Shown: positions 8,286-17,279 of the stretch, piece after piece
Position numbering within the stretch: the first letter of the stretch is position 1
Layout: every line of letters starts with the position of its first letter
DNA from: Arthrobacter sp. MYb227
Lineage (GTDB): Bacteria; Actinomycetota; Actinomycetes; Actinomycetales; Micrococcaceae
NCBI RefSeq assembly: GCF_002975435.1
Contig: NZ_PCPT01000004.1
Coordinates: forward strand, 62,001 to 126,000
Direction: 5' to 3'
Length of the DNA: 64,000 nt
The notes under the pieces: generated by a model
Told to the model about the DNA's origin: nothing
Seen by the model: only the letters and a program-made list of their open reading frames with translations
Database searches by the model: none
Translations under genes and position numbers: made by a program

Positions 8286-9512
8286 TCAGAGTGTCTCAAG
8301 TGCCACGCTGGGGTCCGCCAGCTTCTTGAGGTCAACTTGTTTTTGGCTTCGAATGAGCTTTTGGATGCTTTCACTGACGTCCCAAATGTTCACGTTCATG
8401 CCCGCGATGACGACCCCCTGGGATAACCAGAAGGCCAGGAACTCGCGCTTGGCCAGATCCCCACGGAGTACCACTTGGTCATAGCTTCCTGGTTGCGCAT
8501 TTCCGATGTATTCCATGCCCAGGTCATATTGGTCGGTGAAGAAGTATGGAAGATCCGTGTAGCTTGCCGGTTCGCCCATGATCGCTGCTGCCACGGTCTT
8601 GGGCTGGTTCAGCGCGGTGGCCCAGTGCTCAACACGCAGACGACGACCCAGAAATGGATGCTGCTGATTAGCGATATCGCCCACGGCAAAGATACTGGGG
8701 TCACTGCTGCGCAAAGATTCGTCAACCAGCACGCCATTTTCGACCTCAAGCCCGGCTTCCTGGGCCAGTTCTACCGATGGAATGGCGCCCACGGCAATAA
8801 CCACCGCGTCAGCCGGGAACACTTCGCCGGTGCCCAGCTCCACCCCGGTCACGACTCCGTCCTGGGTTTGAATGCTTTTAACATCAACAGCGGTGTGCAG
8901 ATCTACGCCGTGAGAGCGATGAAGATCGGCAAATACTTGCGCCACTTCTTCACCAAGAATTGGAAGCAGCGGAAGGGACAGTCGCTCGAGGATCGTGACG
9001 GTACATCCGGCGGCTCTGGCTGCTGCAGCAACCTCCAGCCCAATCCAACCCCCGCCAACAAACACCACCCGTTTGCCTTCTCCGAAGACTGAGCGCAGCG
9101 CGTCTGCATTGTTTTTGGTTCTAAGGTAGTGAACCCCTTGGGCCTCCGCACCAAGCAACGGGATCCTGCGCGGACGAGAACCGGTGGCTAAGACCAGAGT
9201 GTCGTAGTGGAGTCTGGTTCCGTCGGAGAGTTCTACTCGCTTCGCGATCCTGTCAATGGCGGTGACCCGGGTTTTCCGGCGCAACTCGACAGCGTTTTCG
9301 GTGAACCATTCTTCGGGGTGGACGACCTGGGCCGAGAACTCGGTTTTGCCCATCAGGTAGCCCTTGGAAAGTGGTGGGCGCTCATAGGGAAGCTGATCTT
9401 CTGCCGCCACAATGCAGATGCTGCCCTTGAACCCGGAAGTTCGTAGGGCCTCTGCGGTTTTGACACCAGCAAGTCCCCCACCGACAACGACAACCCTCTG
9501 TGTCTGGCTCAT
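8286..9512 (-). CDS. FAD-dependent pyridine nucleotide-disulfide/ferredoxin reductase family protein
   Basis: The 408-residue flavoprotein has an N-terminal FAD Rossmann motif (VVVGGGLAGVKTAEALR), the ATGSRPRR strand, an internal NAD(P)H Rossmann motif (VVFVGGGWIGLEVAAAA) and the second FAD motif IFAVGDIA. A C-terminal reductase domain contains W-A-T-A-L-N-Q. This is the layout of ferredoxin/rubredoxin/putidaredoxin reductases that serve P450s or ring dioxygenases. No ferredoxin or oxygenase gene is adjacent. The ATG at 9512 has GGGAGAG just upstream. It is divergent from the COG2345 regulator gene, which likely controls it, and is followed by ribA 67 bp on. Confidence 0.88.
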   Translation of the reverse strand: MSQTQRVVVVGGGLAGVKTAEALRTSGFKGSICIVAAEDQLPYERPPLSKGYLMGKTEFSAQVVHPEEWFTENAVELRRKTRVTAIDRIAKRVELSDGTRLHYDTLVLATGSRPRRIPLLGAEAQGVHYLRTKNNADALRSVFGEGKRVVFVGGGWIGLEVAAAARAAGCTVTILERLSLPLLPILGEEVAQVFADLHRSHGVDLHTAVDVKSIQTQDGVVTGVELGTGEVFPADAVVIAVGAIPSVELAQEAGLEVENGVLVDESLRSSDPSIFAVGDIANQQHPFLGRRLRVEHWATALNQPKTVAAAIMGEPASYTDLPYFFTDQYDLGMEYIGNAQPGSYDQVVLRGDLAKREFLAFWLSQGVVIAGMNVNIWDVSESIQKLIRSQKQVDLKKLADPSVALETL

Positions 9513-9563
9513 GGTGCTCTCCCTTGCCCGGCCGGATATACCCTTCCGGCTATTGGTGCTCAA

Positions 9564-9581
9564 AGTAGCGTTTTCGCTACT
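9564..9581. promoter_or_regulatory. Hairpin/operator in the flavoprotein leader
   Basis: AGTAGCG-TTTT-CGCTACT is a perfect 7-bp inverted repeat with a 4-nt spacer, about 50 bp upstream of the flavoprotein start. It could be a protein-binding dyad or an RNA hairpin in the leader. Nearby, GTGTTAGAA occurs on the plus strand at 9677-9685 just before the divergent regulator gene and on the minus strand at 9610-9618, suggesting a shared promoter or operator element. Confidence 0.5.
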
Positions 9582-9691
9582 CATGGCGGCATTAGAGGCT
9601 TTCCAACGCTTCTAACACTAATCAATCCTTGTTTTAGATTTTTGCCCTCTCCGCTCGTTTTGTCAACTCTGGTTGGTGTTAGAATTTGGGA

Positions 9692-10363
9692 ATGGCTTTA
9701 CCAACGTCTTCTGGCCAATTAGCCACCCTCGAATCACTTTCAGACCCGGTTCGCCGAGGCCTGTACGAGTTTGTGGTGTCACAAAATGGGCCAGTTACCC
9801 GTGAAAGCGCGGCAAAGGCCGTTGGAATTAGCCGCAGCCTTGCCGCCTACCATCTAGATAAGTTGGTAGCTGCAGAGCTTCTGGGCTTTAGTTACGAGCG
9901 TCCCGCAGGTCGCAGTGGTCCGGGAGCCGGTCGTCCGGCCAAATGCTATGCACGTACCGAACAAGAAGTTTCAATTACCGTTCCACCGCGTAGCTACGAC
10001 ATGCTGGCACGCATGCTGGCCCAGGCAGCAGCGGCGGATCAGACAGGCATTGTCAGGTCCACGCTGGAAGCCACAGCGCGCGAGGAAGGTCAACAGGCAG
10101 CCGACGAATATCCGGACACCATGGATGCACTCAACGCTCATGGTTTTGAACCGGTGGTTGCCGAAGACGGCGATATCCTCATGAAAAATTGCCCGTTCCA
10201 CCAGGTTGCCCAGCAACAGCCGGAACTCGTATGTGGACTCAACCATGCATTGATCTGTGGATACCTTGATGCCAAGGGCGAGGACAGCACCCGTGCCGAA
10301 TTAGCCCCGCGCCCAGGTCACTGCTGTGTGGCAATCCATCCGGTACCCGGTGAAACTCCGTGA
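9692..10363 (+). CDS. COG2345-type (ArsR/SufR-like) transcriptional regulator with C-terminal cysteines
   Basis: The 223-residue protein has an N-terminal winged helix (LESLSDPVRRGLYEFV, ESAAKAVGISRSLAAYHLDK) and a wing rich in Gly/Arg/Pro. The C-terminal half carries C-P-F-H, then C after 13 residues, another C after 7, and a final P-G-H-C-C. This cysteine layout recalls the SufR group of COG2345, which bind Fe-S clusters, though spacing differs from classical SufR. There is no clear ribosome-binding site, and a TAGAAT hexamer ends 7 nt before the ATG (9692), so the mRNA may be leaderless. Divergent orientation implies control of the flavoprotein gene. Confidence 0.8.
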   Translation: MALPTSSGQLATLESLSDPVRRGLYEFVVSQNGPVTRESAAKAVGISRSLAAYHLDKLVAAELLGFSYERPAGRSGPGAGRPAKCYARTEQEVSITVPPRSYDMLARMLAQAAAADQTGIVRSTLEATAREEGQQAADEYPDTMDALNAHGFEPVVAEDGDILMKNCPFHQVAQQQPELVCGLNHALICGYLDAKGEDSTRAELAPRPGHCCVAIHPVPGETP

Positions 10364-10390
10364 GCAACCACCGCGCCGTAAGTTTTCGAC

Positions 10391-10918
10391 TCAGCCGAAG
10401 CGCAGGTCAGAAAGTTCTTCAAGCTGCACGCGGTCACTAATTGCGTCGCTGAGTAGGCCCCGCATGACAAACATCAGTAATACCAGCGCAAGGCCGCCAA
10501 CCCCGGTCGCTGCGAAGGCCATGAGAATGCTGGGACCGCCGAGGTCCACGATGAATAACAGATGGAATAGCGCCGCGCTTGGAAGCAGCGTGGCTACGGC
10601 AAGGCAGATGATTACCACGTTGACCCACTTCAAAGCGGCTTGGCTGAAAATCATTCCGGTAGATACCAGTGATAAGAGTTTCCAGATCATCAATAGGCCC
10701 AGCTGTAGCGCTGCAAGAGTGAGGATTCCGAGCACGGAATACGGGATTACCAGGTGCGTCACTTCGTAGTATTCGTTGCCAAAGTCGGTGGCAATCACAG
10801 GAATCATGAATTGGCCCGCCAAAAGGCCCAGCACCATGACTACCAAAACAATTCTCAAAAGACCCGTCGATGGTTTGTCCATGGTTCGAGTCTGCGATGA
10901 AACGGCGTTAGAAGCCAT
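10391..10918 (-). CDS. DUF2975-like membrane protein
   Basis: The product is 175 residues from the ATG at 10918, with about four hydrophobic segments (near residues 18-40, 55-80, 90-118 and 125-150). The arrangement and the D-F-G-N-E-Y/Y-E-V segment between the first two helices resemble DUF2975 proteins, which are usually encoded with a YozG-type XRE regulator. No such regulator is adjacent here. The start is uncertain: there is no strong ribosome-binding site before 10918 or the alternative ATG at 10882. It converges on the COG2345 regulator gene with a 27-bp gap. Function is unknown. Confidence 0.7.
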   Translation of the reverse strand: MASNAVSSQTRTMDKPSTGLLRIVLVVMVLGLLAGQFMIPVIATDFGNEYYEVTHLVIPYSVLGILTLAALQLGLLMIWKLLSLVSTGMIFSQAALKWVNVVIICLAVATLLPSAALFHLLFIVDLGGPSILMAFAATGVGGLALVLLMFVMRGLLSDAISDRVQLEELSDLRFG

Positions 10919-11614
10919 AGGCCTGAGGTACTGTCTAGGGTTAGCAATGCACCACGTTCTCCAAATGGTGAAGTTAGCAATACAGTTCTCGACGGGAACC
11001 AGCACTCGAGAACGGCATATCGAAGGAGCTAATGAATATACCGCGATGCATCGCGTTGAAGGCAACCTCGCACTAGCCGCTTAAACCCACAGAGATTTTT
11101 TCTTTGTCCAAGGCTCCGAGCAGGTCACCAGCCAAAATCTAAACAGCTACGGATACCTGTGCCGCATCTCCCACGCATTCTTCCGCCCGACCAGTTATTT
11201 CTGCACTTTTGCTTCAGGACCACGGGCAAAGAGTTCAACGAGTTAAGCCAAAGCTTCCCGTGTTACCTCACTACTCAATTCGTCAGTCAATAGCCCAGCC
11301 ATATGCGCATGGATTCCAGAGTTGGCATCCCTGAGTTCCGAACAGAGTGCTGCTTTCCCAAGATCGTCGACTTCGGACGCATAAAGCACGAATCGCACGG
11401 ACGCGGTCTTCAGCTACTTCGACGAATCATTAAAACACCACAAACCGAAGCGCTGAGACGGCAGCTGAGCAGCTGTCCGAGTATCCCGCAGCAATTTTAA
11501 GGTCATACGATTTGATCCAGTGCGCACGACTTCCTTAAAAGTCGTAAAATTAATATCCTGATTTTTCCTTCCAAATCGGCTTTGACCAATCGACGCCAAC
11601 GCACAGGAATGAGA
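10919..11614. other. About 700 bp without a convincing gene
   Basis: No open frame here shows a recognisable protein pattern or good start site. Composition is more AT-rich than the flanking core genes. A hairpin (ACGACTT, 6 nt, AAGTCGT) at 11526-11545 lies just past the end of the orphan membrane protein gene and could end its transcript. The promoter for the DUF2975-like gene should lie in the first 150 bp. Confidence 0.5.
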
Positions 11615-12298
11615 TCAACTTCGAAGTTCAGAGGCTTGATCTCCTACTTCCGCTATATTAGCTGTTTCCCTAAGAATCGCTGTGGCTTCAGAACGTATTC
11701 TGTCAATAGTCACATCCACCTCAAATTCTATGGACTTCCTAATACCTTCAAAATTGATACGCGTGCAGGCAAGACCTGCTGCATAACTCTGAGCCAAGCG
11801 CTTGTGCTTATTAACATCCTCATCCATCTTGGTCGAGTTATAGACCATCTTCGAAATCTTCGTTTCGTCCAGCAGACTCTCCGCAACTGATGAAGCGAAT
11901 ATCAAGAGTTGTGGATGCAGGGAAATCGAAGTAACGAGAACCGCTTGCTCCACAATTCGTTCCGCGCGCTCAAGCTCTCTCAACCAGTGAGAAAGCCTTA
12001 GCAAACGTGGTTGAACATGAGTAGCAGTAATCAAAAGCGCTAAAATCGACACACCAAAGAAGATTAGCGAAACGTTTCGAACGATTAAATCGCTACCCCA
12101 AGTCAATAGGACGGATAGTGCGGCACCCGCGGTGACCGAACTCCATAGAGTTACTCCGTTTAGATGCTTTGAGAGCTTGGTACTCATGTCAGCTAGTTTG
12201 GTCCAAGCTTCTTGAACGCCTTCATCTTCGGACGACACAATTGACTCAATACTTCGGTTCCAGTCGTTGTACAACTGCATTTTATTAAGACCTTTCAT
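11615..12298 (-). CDS. Hypothetical two-TM membrane protein, AT-rich
   Basis: The 227-residue protein has a helical N-terminal segment, a pair of membrane helices at about residues 48-93 and a long charged, probably helical cytoplasmic remainder. No catalytic motif is seen. The layout (two adjacent helices plus coiled region) recalls SLATT-type two-TM effector domains, but similarity is too weak to assign. Start is ambiguous between 12298 and the ATG at 12280. Codon use is more AT-rich than rnj next door and the gene stands alone between non-coding stretches, both signs of recent acquisition. Confidence 0.65.
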   Translation of the reverse strand: MKGLNKMQLYNDWNRSIESIVSSEDEGVQEAWTKLADMSTKLSKHLNGVTLWSSVTAGAALSVLLTWGSDLIVRNVSLIFFGVSILALLITATHVQPRLLRLSHWLRELERAERIVEQAVLVTSISLHPQLLIFASSVAESLLDETKISKMVYNSTKMDEDVNKHKRLAQSYAAGLACTRINFEGIRKSIEFEVDVTIDRIRSEATAILRETANIAEVGDQASELRS

Positions 12299-12404
12299 TG
12301 GTCAATTCCACCAAATCAATTCCGCATAGCTTCGCTTTGCCGCGGCTAACTTTCGGAAATATAAGATGCAGCCGCACCAGGAATCTACTGCCGTACGCCA
12401 AAAA

Positions 12405-12448
12405 GGGGCGTTTTGCAAAGCTTTTTTAAAAGCTTTGCAAAACGCCCC
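12405..12448 (-). terminator. Strong intrinsic terminator of rnj
   Basis: A perfect 21-bp inverted repeat (first arm 12405-12425, GGGGCGTTTTGCAAAGC plus four T; second arm 12428-12448) is separated by two bases and followed on the minus strand by TTTTT. It lies 12 bp past the RNase J stop. Confidence 0.9.
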
Positions 12449-12459
12449 TTGGCGAAACC

Positions 12460-14166
12460 TTAGGCTTCCAAAACCACCGGAACGATCATTGGGCGGCGGC
12501 GCAGCTTGCGCGAAACCCATGAACCGATGACACGGCGAACAACCTGCTGCAACTGATGAGTGGTGTGCGTTGGGTTATTGCGTACAGCCTCTTCGATTGC
12601 TGCTGCAATCTTTGGCTTAATGTCATCAAATACCGAATCATCTTCTGCCACGCCGCGGGCGTGGATATCCGGTCCGGAAATCAGCTTTCCGCTCTGACGG
12701 TTGATCACCGAAATAACGGAGATGAAACCTTCCTCGGCAAGCGTGACGCGGTCCTTGAGGTCCTGATCGGTAATGGTGCCAACCTTGGAACCATCAACGT
12801 AGACAAAGCCACAGTCAACCTGGCCCACGAGCTCGGCCACGCCATCCTTGAGGTCAACCACCGAACCATCCTCGGTGAGCAGGATGTTCTCCGCGGGGAC
12901 ACCCGACTGCGCAGCAAGGCGGCCGTTGGCGATCAGGTGGCGGGTCTCGCCGTGTACCGGCATGACGTTCTTGGGCTGGACGATGTTGTAGCAGTACAAC
13001 AGCTCGCCGGCCGAGGCGTGTCCGGAAACGTGTACCTTGGCCATGCCCTTGTGAATGACATCCGCGCCAAGACGCATCAGGCCATTGATCACCCGGAAGA
13101 CCGAGTTCTCATTGCCCGGGATCAGCGAGGATGCAAGGATGACTGTATCGCCCGGGCCAACCTGAATCTTGTGATCGCCATTAGCCATACGCGAAAGCGC
13201 TGCCATCGGTTCGCCCTGCGAACCGGTAGACATCAGCACCACCTTGTGATCCGGCAGGTTATCCACGTTCTTCATGTCAACCAGGATGCCGGCAGGGACA
13301 TGTAGGTAGCCAAGCTTTTCCGCGATGGTCATATTACGGACCATGGAGCGGCCAATGAAGGCAACCTTGCGCCCGTGCATTGCCGCAGCATCGATGACCT
13401 GCTGCACACGGTGAATGTGCGAGGAGAACGAGGCAACGATAATGCGCTTGCGTGCCTGACCGAAGAGTCCCTCAAGAACCGGGCCAATTTCCTTTTCCGC
13501 GGTGGTGAAACCGGGGACGTCGGCATTTGTCGAGTCGGTCATGAACAGATCTACGCCCTCTTCACCCAAACGGGCAAAGTGACGCAGGTCGGTGATGCGA
13601 CCATCGAGCGGCAGCTGATCCATCTTGAAGTCACCGGTGTGCAGCACTGAACCCGCGGAGGTGCGAATAAAGACGGCAAGGGCGTCCGGGATCGAGTGGT
13701 TGACCGCAACGAATTCACATTCGAAGGGACCGAGGTTCTCAACATCGCCCTCTTCAACCTGCAAGGTGATCGGACGAATCCGGTGTTCCTGCAGCTTTGC
13801 TTCAATCAGCGCCAGGGTCAGACGGGAGCCGATCAGCGGGATATCGCCACGCAGACGCAACAGGTACGGTACGGCACCGATGTGGTCCTCGTGGCCGTGT
13901 GTGAGCACAACACCGACGATGTCATCGAGGCGATCCTTGATGTAGCTGAAATCGGGCAGGATCAAGTCCACGCCCGGCTGGTGCTCCTCGGGGAAGAGCA
14001 CACCACAGTCGACGATCAGCAGCTTGCCATCGATTTCGAAGACGGCCATGTTGCGGCCGACCTCGCCCAGACCACCGAGCGGGACGATTCGCAAGGTGCC
14101 ATTCTCAAGCTTCGGCGGCAGGCTATGGAGCACCATATCTGCTGCCGCTAGTGAGGATTCGGTCAT
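12460..14166 (-). CDS. rnj: Ribonuclease J
   Basis: RNase J is a metallo-beta-lactamase/beta-CASP enzyme with 5'-exonuclease and endonuclease activity, central to mRNA decay and rRNA maturation. The 568-residue product has the zinc motif H-G-H-E-D-H at residues 90-95, the downstream H-S-I-P-D and H-T-G-D-F motifs, a beta-CASP domain (SSHIHRVQQVIDAA; GSQGEPMAALSRMANG) and the late H-V-S-G-H-A motif. The C-terminal domain is present. It follows dapA by 15 bp on the same strand; dapA-rnj is a common actinobacterial pair. A strong terminator lies directly downstream. Confidence 0.97.
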   Translation of the reverse strand: MTESSLAAADMVLHSLPPKLENGTLRIVPLGGLGEVGRNMAVFEIDGKLLIVDCGVLFPEEHQPGVDLILPDFSYIKDRLDDIVGVVLTHGHEDHIGAVPYLLRLRGDIPLIGSRLTLALIEAKLQEHRIRPITLQVEEGDVENLGPFECEFVAVNHSIPDALAVFIRTSAGSVLHTGDFKMDQLPLDGRITDLRHFARLGEEGVDLFMTDSTNADVPGFTTAEKEIGPVLEGLFGQARKRIIVASFSSHIHRVQQVIDAAAMHGRKVAFIGRSMVRNMTIAEKLGYLHVPAGILVDMKNVDNLPDHKVVLMSTGSQGEPMAALSRMANGDHKIQVGPGDTVILASSLIPGNENSVFRVINGLMRLGADVIHKGMAKVHVSGHASAGELLYCYNIVQPKNVMPVHGETRHLIANGRLAAQSGVPAENILLTEDGSVVDLKDGVAELVGQVDCGFVYVDGSKVGTITDQDLKDRVTLAEEGFISVISVINRQSGKLISGPDIHARGVAEDDSVFDDIKPKIAAAIEEAVRNNPTHTTHQLQQVVRRVIGSWVSRKLRRRPMIVPVVLEA

Positions 14167-14181
14167 GAATTTCTTACCTTT

Positions 14182-15099
14182 CTAGAGCTCCCATCCGCCC
14201 TCGCGCAAATCGGTGCGGATGGTTTCGAGTTCCGCTTCCGACGGAGCCAAAAGAGGCAGTCGGACCACGGTGTTCGGCAGGACACCCTGCCAGTGAAGTA
14301 CATATTTTGCTGCAACGGCGCCCTGGATGTGACTCATCACGGCGCGCTGGATTGGATCAAGTTCAAAGTGGGTGGCGCGAGCGGTTGCCAGATCCCCGGC
14401 GTGCATGGCATCTACCAGGGTGCGGTACTTGGCGGTTGCCACGTGTGCGGTTACCGAGACAACGCCTGCTGCGCCGGCTGCCATCAGTGGCAGGGTCAGT
14501 CCGTCATCACCCGAGTAAACATCAAGGTCGGTCTTGGCCAGGACAATGGTTGTCGACTGGTAGTCGGCCTTGGCATCCTTCAACGCAACAACCAGTGGGT
14601 TCTTGGCAAGTTCGATAATGGTTTCCGGTGCCAGGGCGATACCCGCGCGGCCCGGAATGTCATAAAGCATCACCGGCAGGCCGGTGGCATTGATAATTGC
14701 CTCAACGTGGGCCATGACGCCGGCCTGTGAGGGCTTGTTGTAGTAAGGGGTGGTGACAAGAATGCCGTGTACTCCGGCTTCCTTGGCTCCCAATGACAGG
14801 CGAATCGAGTGTGCTGTGTCATTGGTTGTGGAACCGGCCAAGACCTTGGCACGGTCACCAACTGCACGCACGACCGTGGCAAACATTTCAATGTTTTCAG
14901 CATCGGTCAACGTTGAGGTTTCACCGGTGGTGCCGGTGACGACCAGGCCATCGCAGCCATCATCAACAAGTTTATTGGCTAGCTTTGCAGCTGCATCGTA
15001 GTCAACCTCCCCATTATCCTTGAAGGGGGTCACCATGGCGGTGAGCACCGTTCCGAAGGTGTAATTCTTACCAGGGGTATTCAACGCAATATCAGCCAT
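14182..15099 (-). CDS. dapA: 4-hydroxy-tetrahydrodipicolinate synthase
   Basis: DapA condenses pyruvate with aspartate semialdehyde in lysine and diaminopimelate synthesis. The 305-residue protein shows the catalytic T-T-G-E-T at residues 57-61, Tyr146 in YDIPGRAG and the Schiff-base Lys174 in VVALKDAKADY. The ATG at 15099 is preceded by GGAG, and a longer frame upstream is unrelated. dapB lies 6 kb away in the same orientation; in many relatives the two are nearer, so the gluconate and accessory genes in between may be later additions (inference). Confidence 0.97.
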   Translation of the reverse strand: MADIALNTPGKNYTFGTVLTAMVTPFKDNGEVDYDAAAKLANKLVDDGCDGLVVTGTTGETSTLTDAENIEMFATVVRAVGDRAKVLAGSTTNDTAHSIRLSLGAKEAGVHGILVTTPYYNKPSQAGVMAHVEAIINATGLPVMLYDIPGRAGIALAPETIIELAKNPLVVALKDAKADYQSTTIVLAKTDLDVYSGDDGLTLPLMAAGAAGVVSVTAHVATAKYRTLVDAMHAGDLATARATHFELDPIQRAVMSHIQGAVAAKYVLHWQGVLPNTVVRLPLLAPSEAELETIRTDLREGGWEL

Positions 15100-15163
15100 G
15101 ACTCCTACGTTACACTTTGCGCGCCCTAAGGGTTGATTCGGCACAAGGCAATAGGCTGAAGAT

Positions 15164-16408
15164 ATGACCGAAACCTCTTCGCGAAAGAACCCCGGGGGCA
15201 AGCGAGTATCTCGCGCGGGCGGTACCTCGCAACGGATTCTTGGCGTCGATCTTGCCAGGTGTGTGGCGCTGATCGGCATGATAGCCGTGCACATTCTGCC
15301 GTTGCGGATGGCCCTGTCCAATGGAACCTTTGAGCCAACGGCCGCGGCAGCTGTATTTTCCGGGCGGGCCTCCGCGCTATTCGTGCTACTTGCAGGTGTT
15401 GGCCTAGCCTTGCTCAGTGGTGGGCCAAACGGTCCGGCGCCTAGTAAATTGCGTTCACTCAGGCTGAACATCTTAATCCGGGCCTGGCTCATTGCCCTGC
15501 TGGGTTTTGGGCTTGGCATGCTCGATACGAATGTTGCTGTCATCCTTGTCCACTACGGACTGCTATTCCTGGCTGCCATTCCATTTATCAACATGCGCAG
15601 GCGCGCGCTAGGCTGGTGGGCCGCCGGCTGGCTACTGCTGACCCCCTTACTTTATTACGTGGCCCGTCCCTGGGTTGAAAATGCCATTGATCCCTACCGA
15701 CTTGGTGCTTCCCCGGTTCTTAGCGATCTTGCAACGCCCCTAGCATTCATCGCCGATCTATTGTTGACCGGTTACTACCCGCTACTTATCTGGTTTGGTT
15801 TCCTGCTCACCGGTCTTTTTGTTGGCCGTCTGGCCTTGGCGCGCCCACCGGTTGCCTTTGGACTATTCATCTCTGGATCGCTCATTGCCGTTGGCTCAAA
15901 GCTTGCCTCGGCGTGGCTGCTCGATCAGCCAGGAGCCCTCAAGGTGCTACGTACCGCAACCGAACTCCATGCCAATGGTCTTGAGGTGGCGTTGGTGACG
16001 GGTCAACGCCTCGATGGTGCCATCAATACCCCGTGGTTCTTGGCGATCTCGGCACCGCACAGCGGAGCTCCACTAGATATCCTGCACGTGACGGGTTGCG
16101 CACTGGCAGTGTTAGGTGCCGCGCAGTTGCTTTGCCTTGCACTCACCGCGGTGCTTGGCAACGTAGGCGAAATGATCCTATGGCCACTGACCGGGGCCGG
16201 GGCCGCAACGCTGACCGTTTATGCCGGCCATTTAGTCGCACTAGATCTGTTCAGCGATGTTTCGGCCAGCCTCCCCCGACCGGTGCTATTCATTATTTTT
16301 GTTGTGGCGACGCTCTTGCTCGGCTTGCTGCTGAAATTCATTAATCGTCGTGGGCCGCTCGAGGCGCTGGTGCACAGCGTCGCCAGAACTCTTTCCGGAA
16401 GCAAATAG
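15164..16408 (+). CDS. DUF1624/DUF418-type heparan-alpha-glucosaminide N-acetyltransferase-like membrane protein
   Basis: The 414-residue polytopic protein has about ten hydrophobic segments. The start of the first helix (R-I-L-G-V-D-L-A-R-C-V-A-L-I-G-M) is the signature of this acyltransferase-like superfamily. Related proteins transfer acyl groups to sugars at the membrane, but the substrate here is unknown. The gene is divergent from dapA with only 64 bp between starts. It has no partner gene, so a specific pathway cannot be inferred. Confidence 0.8.
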   Translation: MTETSSRKNPGGKRVSRAGGTSQRILGVDLARCVALIGMIAVHILPLRMALSNGTFEPTAAAAVFSGRASALFVLLAGVGLALLSGGPNGPAPSKLRSLRLNILIRAWLIALLGFGLGMLDTNVAVILVHYGLLFLAAIPFINMRRRALGWWAAGWLLLTPLLYYVARPWVENAIDPYRLGASPVLSDLATPLAFIADLLLTGYYPLLIWFGFLLTGLFVGRLALARPPVAFGLFISGSLIAVGSKLASAWLLDQPGALKVLRTATELHANGLEVALVTGQRLDGAINTPWFLAISAPHSGAPLDILHVTGCALAVLGAAQLLCLALTAVLGNVGEMILWPLTGAGAATLTVYAGHLVALDLFSDVSASLPRPVLFIIFVVATLLLGLLLKFINRRGPLEALVHSVARTLSGSK

Positions 16409-16489
16409 CTGAAACCAGCTAGGCATCCGTCGTTCGTCCGCCCAAACGAAGAATCACGACGACCTACCTCAACCCAAGGAACTTCATCA

Positions 16490-16882
16490 ATGGCTACTGG
16501 TCTCATCGTCCGAGAACCCGGCGATCCGCTCACTTCACTTGAGAAGGCGTTGCTCGCTCGCTTGTGCGCAGGAGATTGGAAAGGTTCATCGGAAGCCCGT
16601 GAGCAACTGGTTCATGCCCGCTGGGGTGGCTACAGCGTTGAAGGCTGCGAATGTTTCTTGATTCAGATTCCACCCGAGAGGGCGCTACCACTGGTTCCCA
16701 AATTCTCCGGCGGCCCCTTCGCATTCTTGGACGTCTCCGGTGCGGAATTGGGCTTCGGACTCTTAGAACTCTGGCTTGAGGGTGGAGTCCTGCATTCGGT
16801 TGATTACATACCGCTGGATGGAAGTGATGGAGACAAGCTACCGGGGCTTGAGCATGTGAGTGGTACACCATTTAAGGGCTAA
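16490..16882 (+). CDS. Hypothetical protein, 130 residues
   Basis: A good start context (AAGGAA 8 nt ahead of the ATG) and typical high-GC codon use support a real gene. The protein is soluble, with a helical N-terminal third and a beta-rich remainder ending in a short Gly-rich tail. No family is recognised. It follows the membrane acyltransferase-like gene by 81 bp and may share its promoter. Confidence 0.6.
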   Translation: MATGLIVREPGDPLTSLEKALLARLCAGDWKGSSEAREQLVHARWGGYSVEGCECFLIQIPPERALPLVPKFSGGPFAFLDVSGAELGFGLLELWLEGGVLHSVDYIPLDGSDGDKLPGLEHVSGTPFKG

Positions 16883-16962
16883 ATCGGGCGCTCAATCATT
16901 CCGCCTAAATCCTGAAGCGGCGACGGGGAGAACTTCCGGTGGCGCGGCGCTCGGCGGCACCG

Positions 16963-17244
16963 TTATGGGCCACTAATCAAGGTAATGGCAAAGATCAACG
17001 CCGGAATCAAGGCGATGCCCCACACACCGGAGGCGATCATCCACCCCGGGCTGTCATTGCGTGCGGCGAACCATGCACCGAGCAGACCTAGCGCAGCTGG
17101 TGCCGCCAGGAACCACGAGAAAGCCGGATTACCATTGCTGCCAATCAGCAGCATGTACAAGGTGATCAACAGTCCCGCCAGCATCAGCACCCACGTTGTC
17201 ACGGGCTTATCATGTCTGCCGATCCGCGCATTTGTTGAGGTCAT
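16963..17244 (-). CDS. Small hypothetical membrane protein
   Basis: The 93-residue protein has three hydrophobic segments (about residues 16-35, 42-60 and 68-90) linked by short polar loops, and a positively charged N-terminus. It resembles the many uncharacterised actinobacterial three-TM proteins but carries no signature. It lies 35 bp upstream of the phosphatase gene on the same strand in transcription order reversed, that is, the phosphatase gene is upstream of it. Confidence 0.65.
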   Translation of the reverse strand: MTSTNARIGRHDKPVTTWVLMLAGLLITLYMLLIGSNGNPAFSWFLAAPAALGLLGAWFAARNDSPGWMIASGVWGIALIPALIFAITLISGP

Positions 17245-17279
17245 CTGATGATTATTCCACGCGTTTCGGGCGAATTCAG

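Noticed and set aside
12302-12520. 72-residue minus-strand frame at the end of rnj
   Set aside because: It spans the rnj terminator hairpin and overlaps the rnj C-terminus in another phase. No support as a gene.
15100-15543. N-terminal extension of dapA giving a 453-residue protein
   Set aside because: The conserved DapA begins at the ATG at 15099 with a good ribosome-binding site. The extension overlaps the divergent membrane protein gene and has no family similarity.
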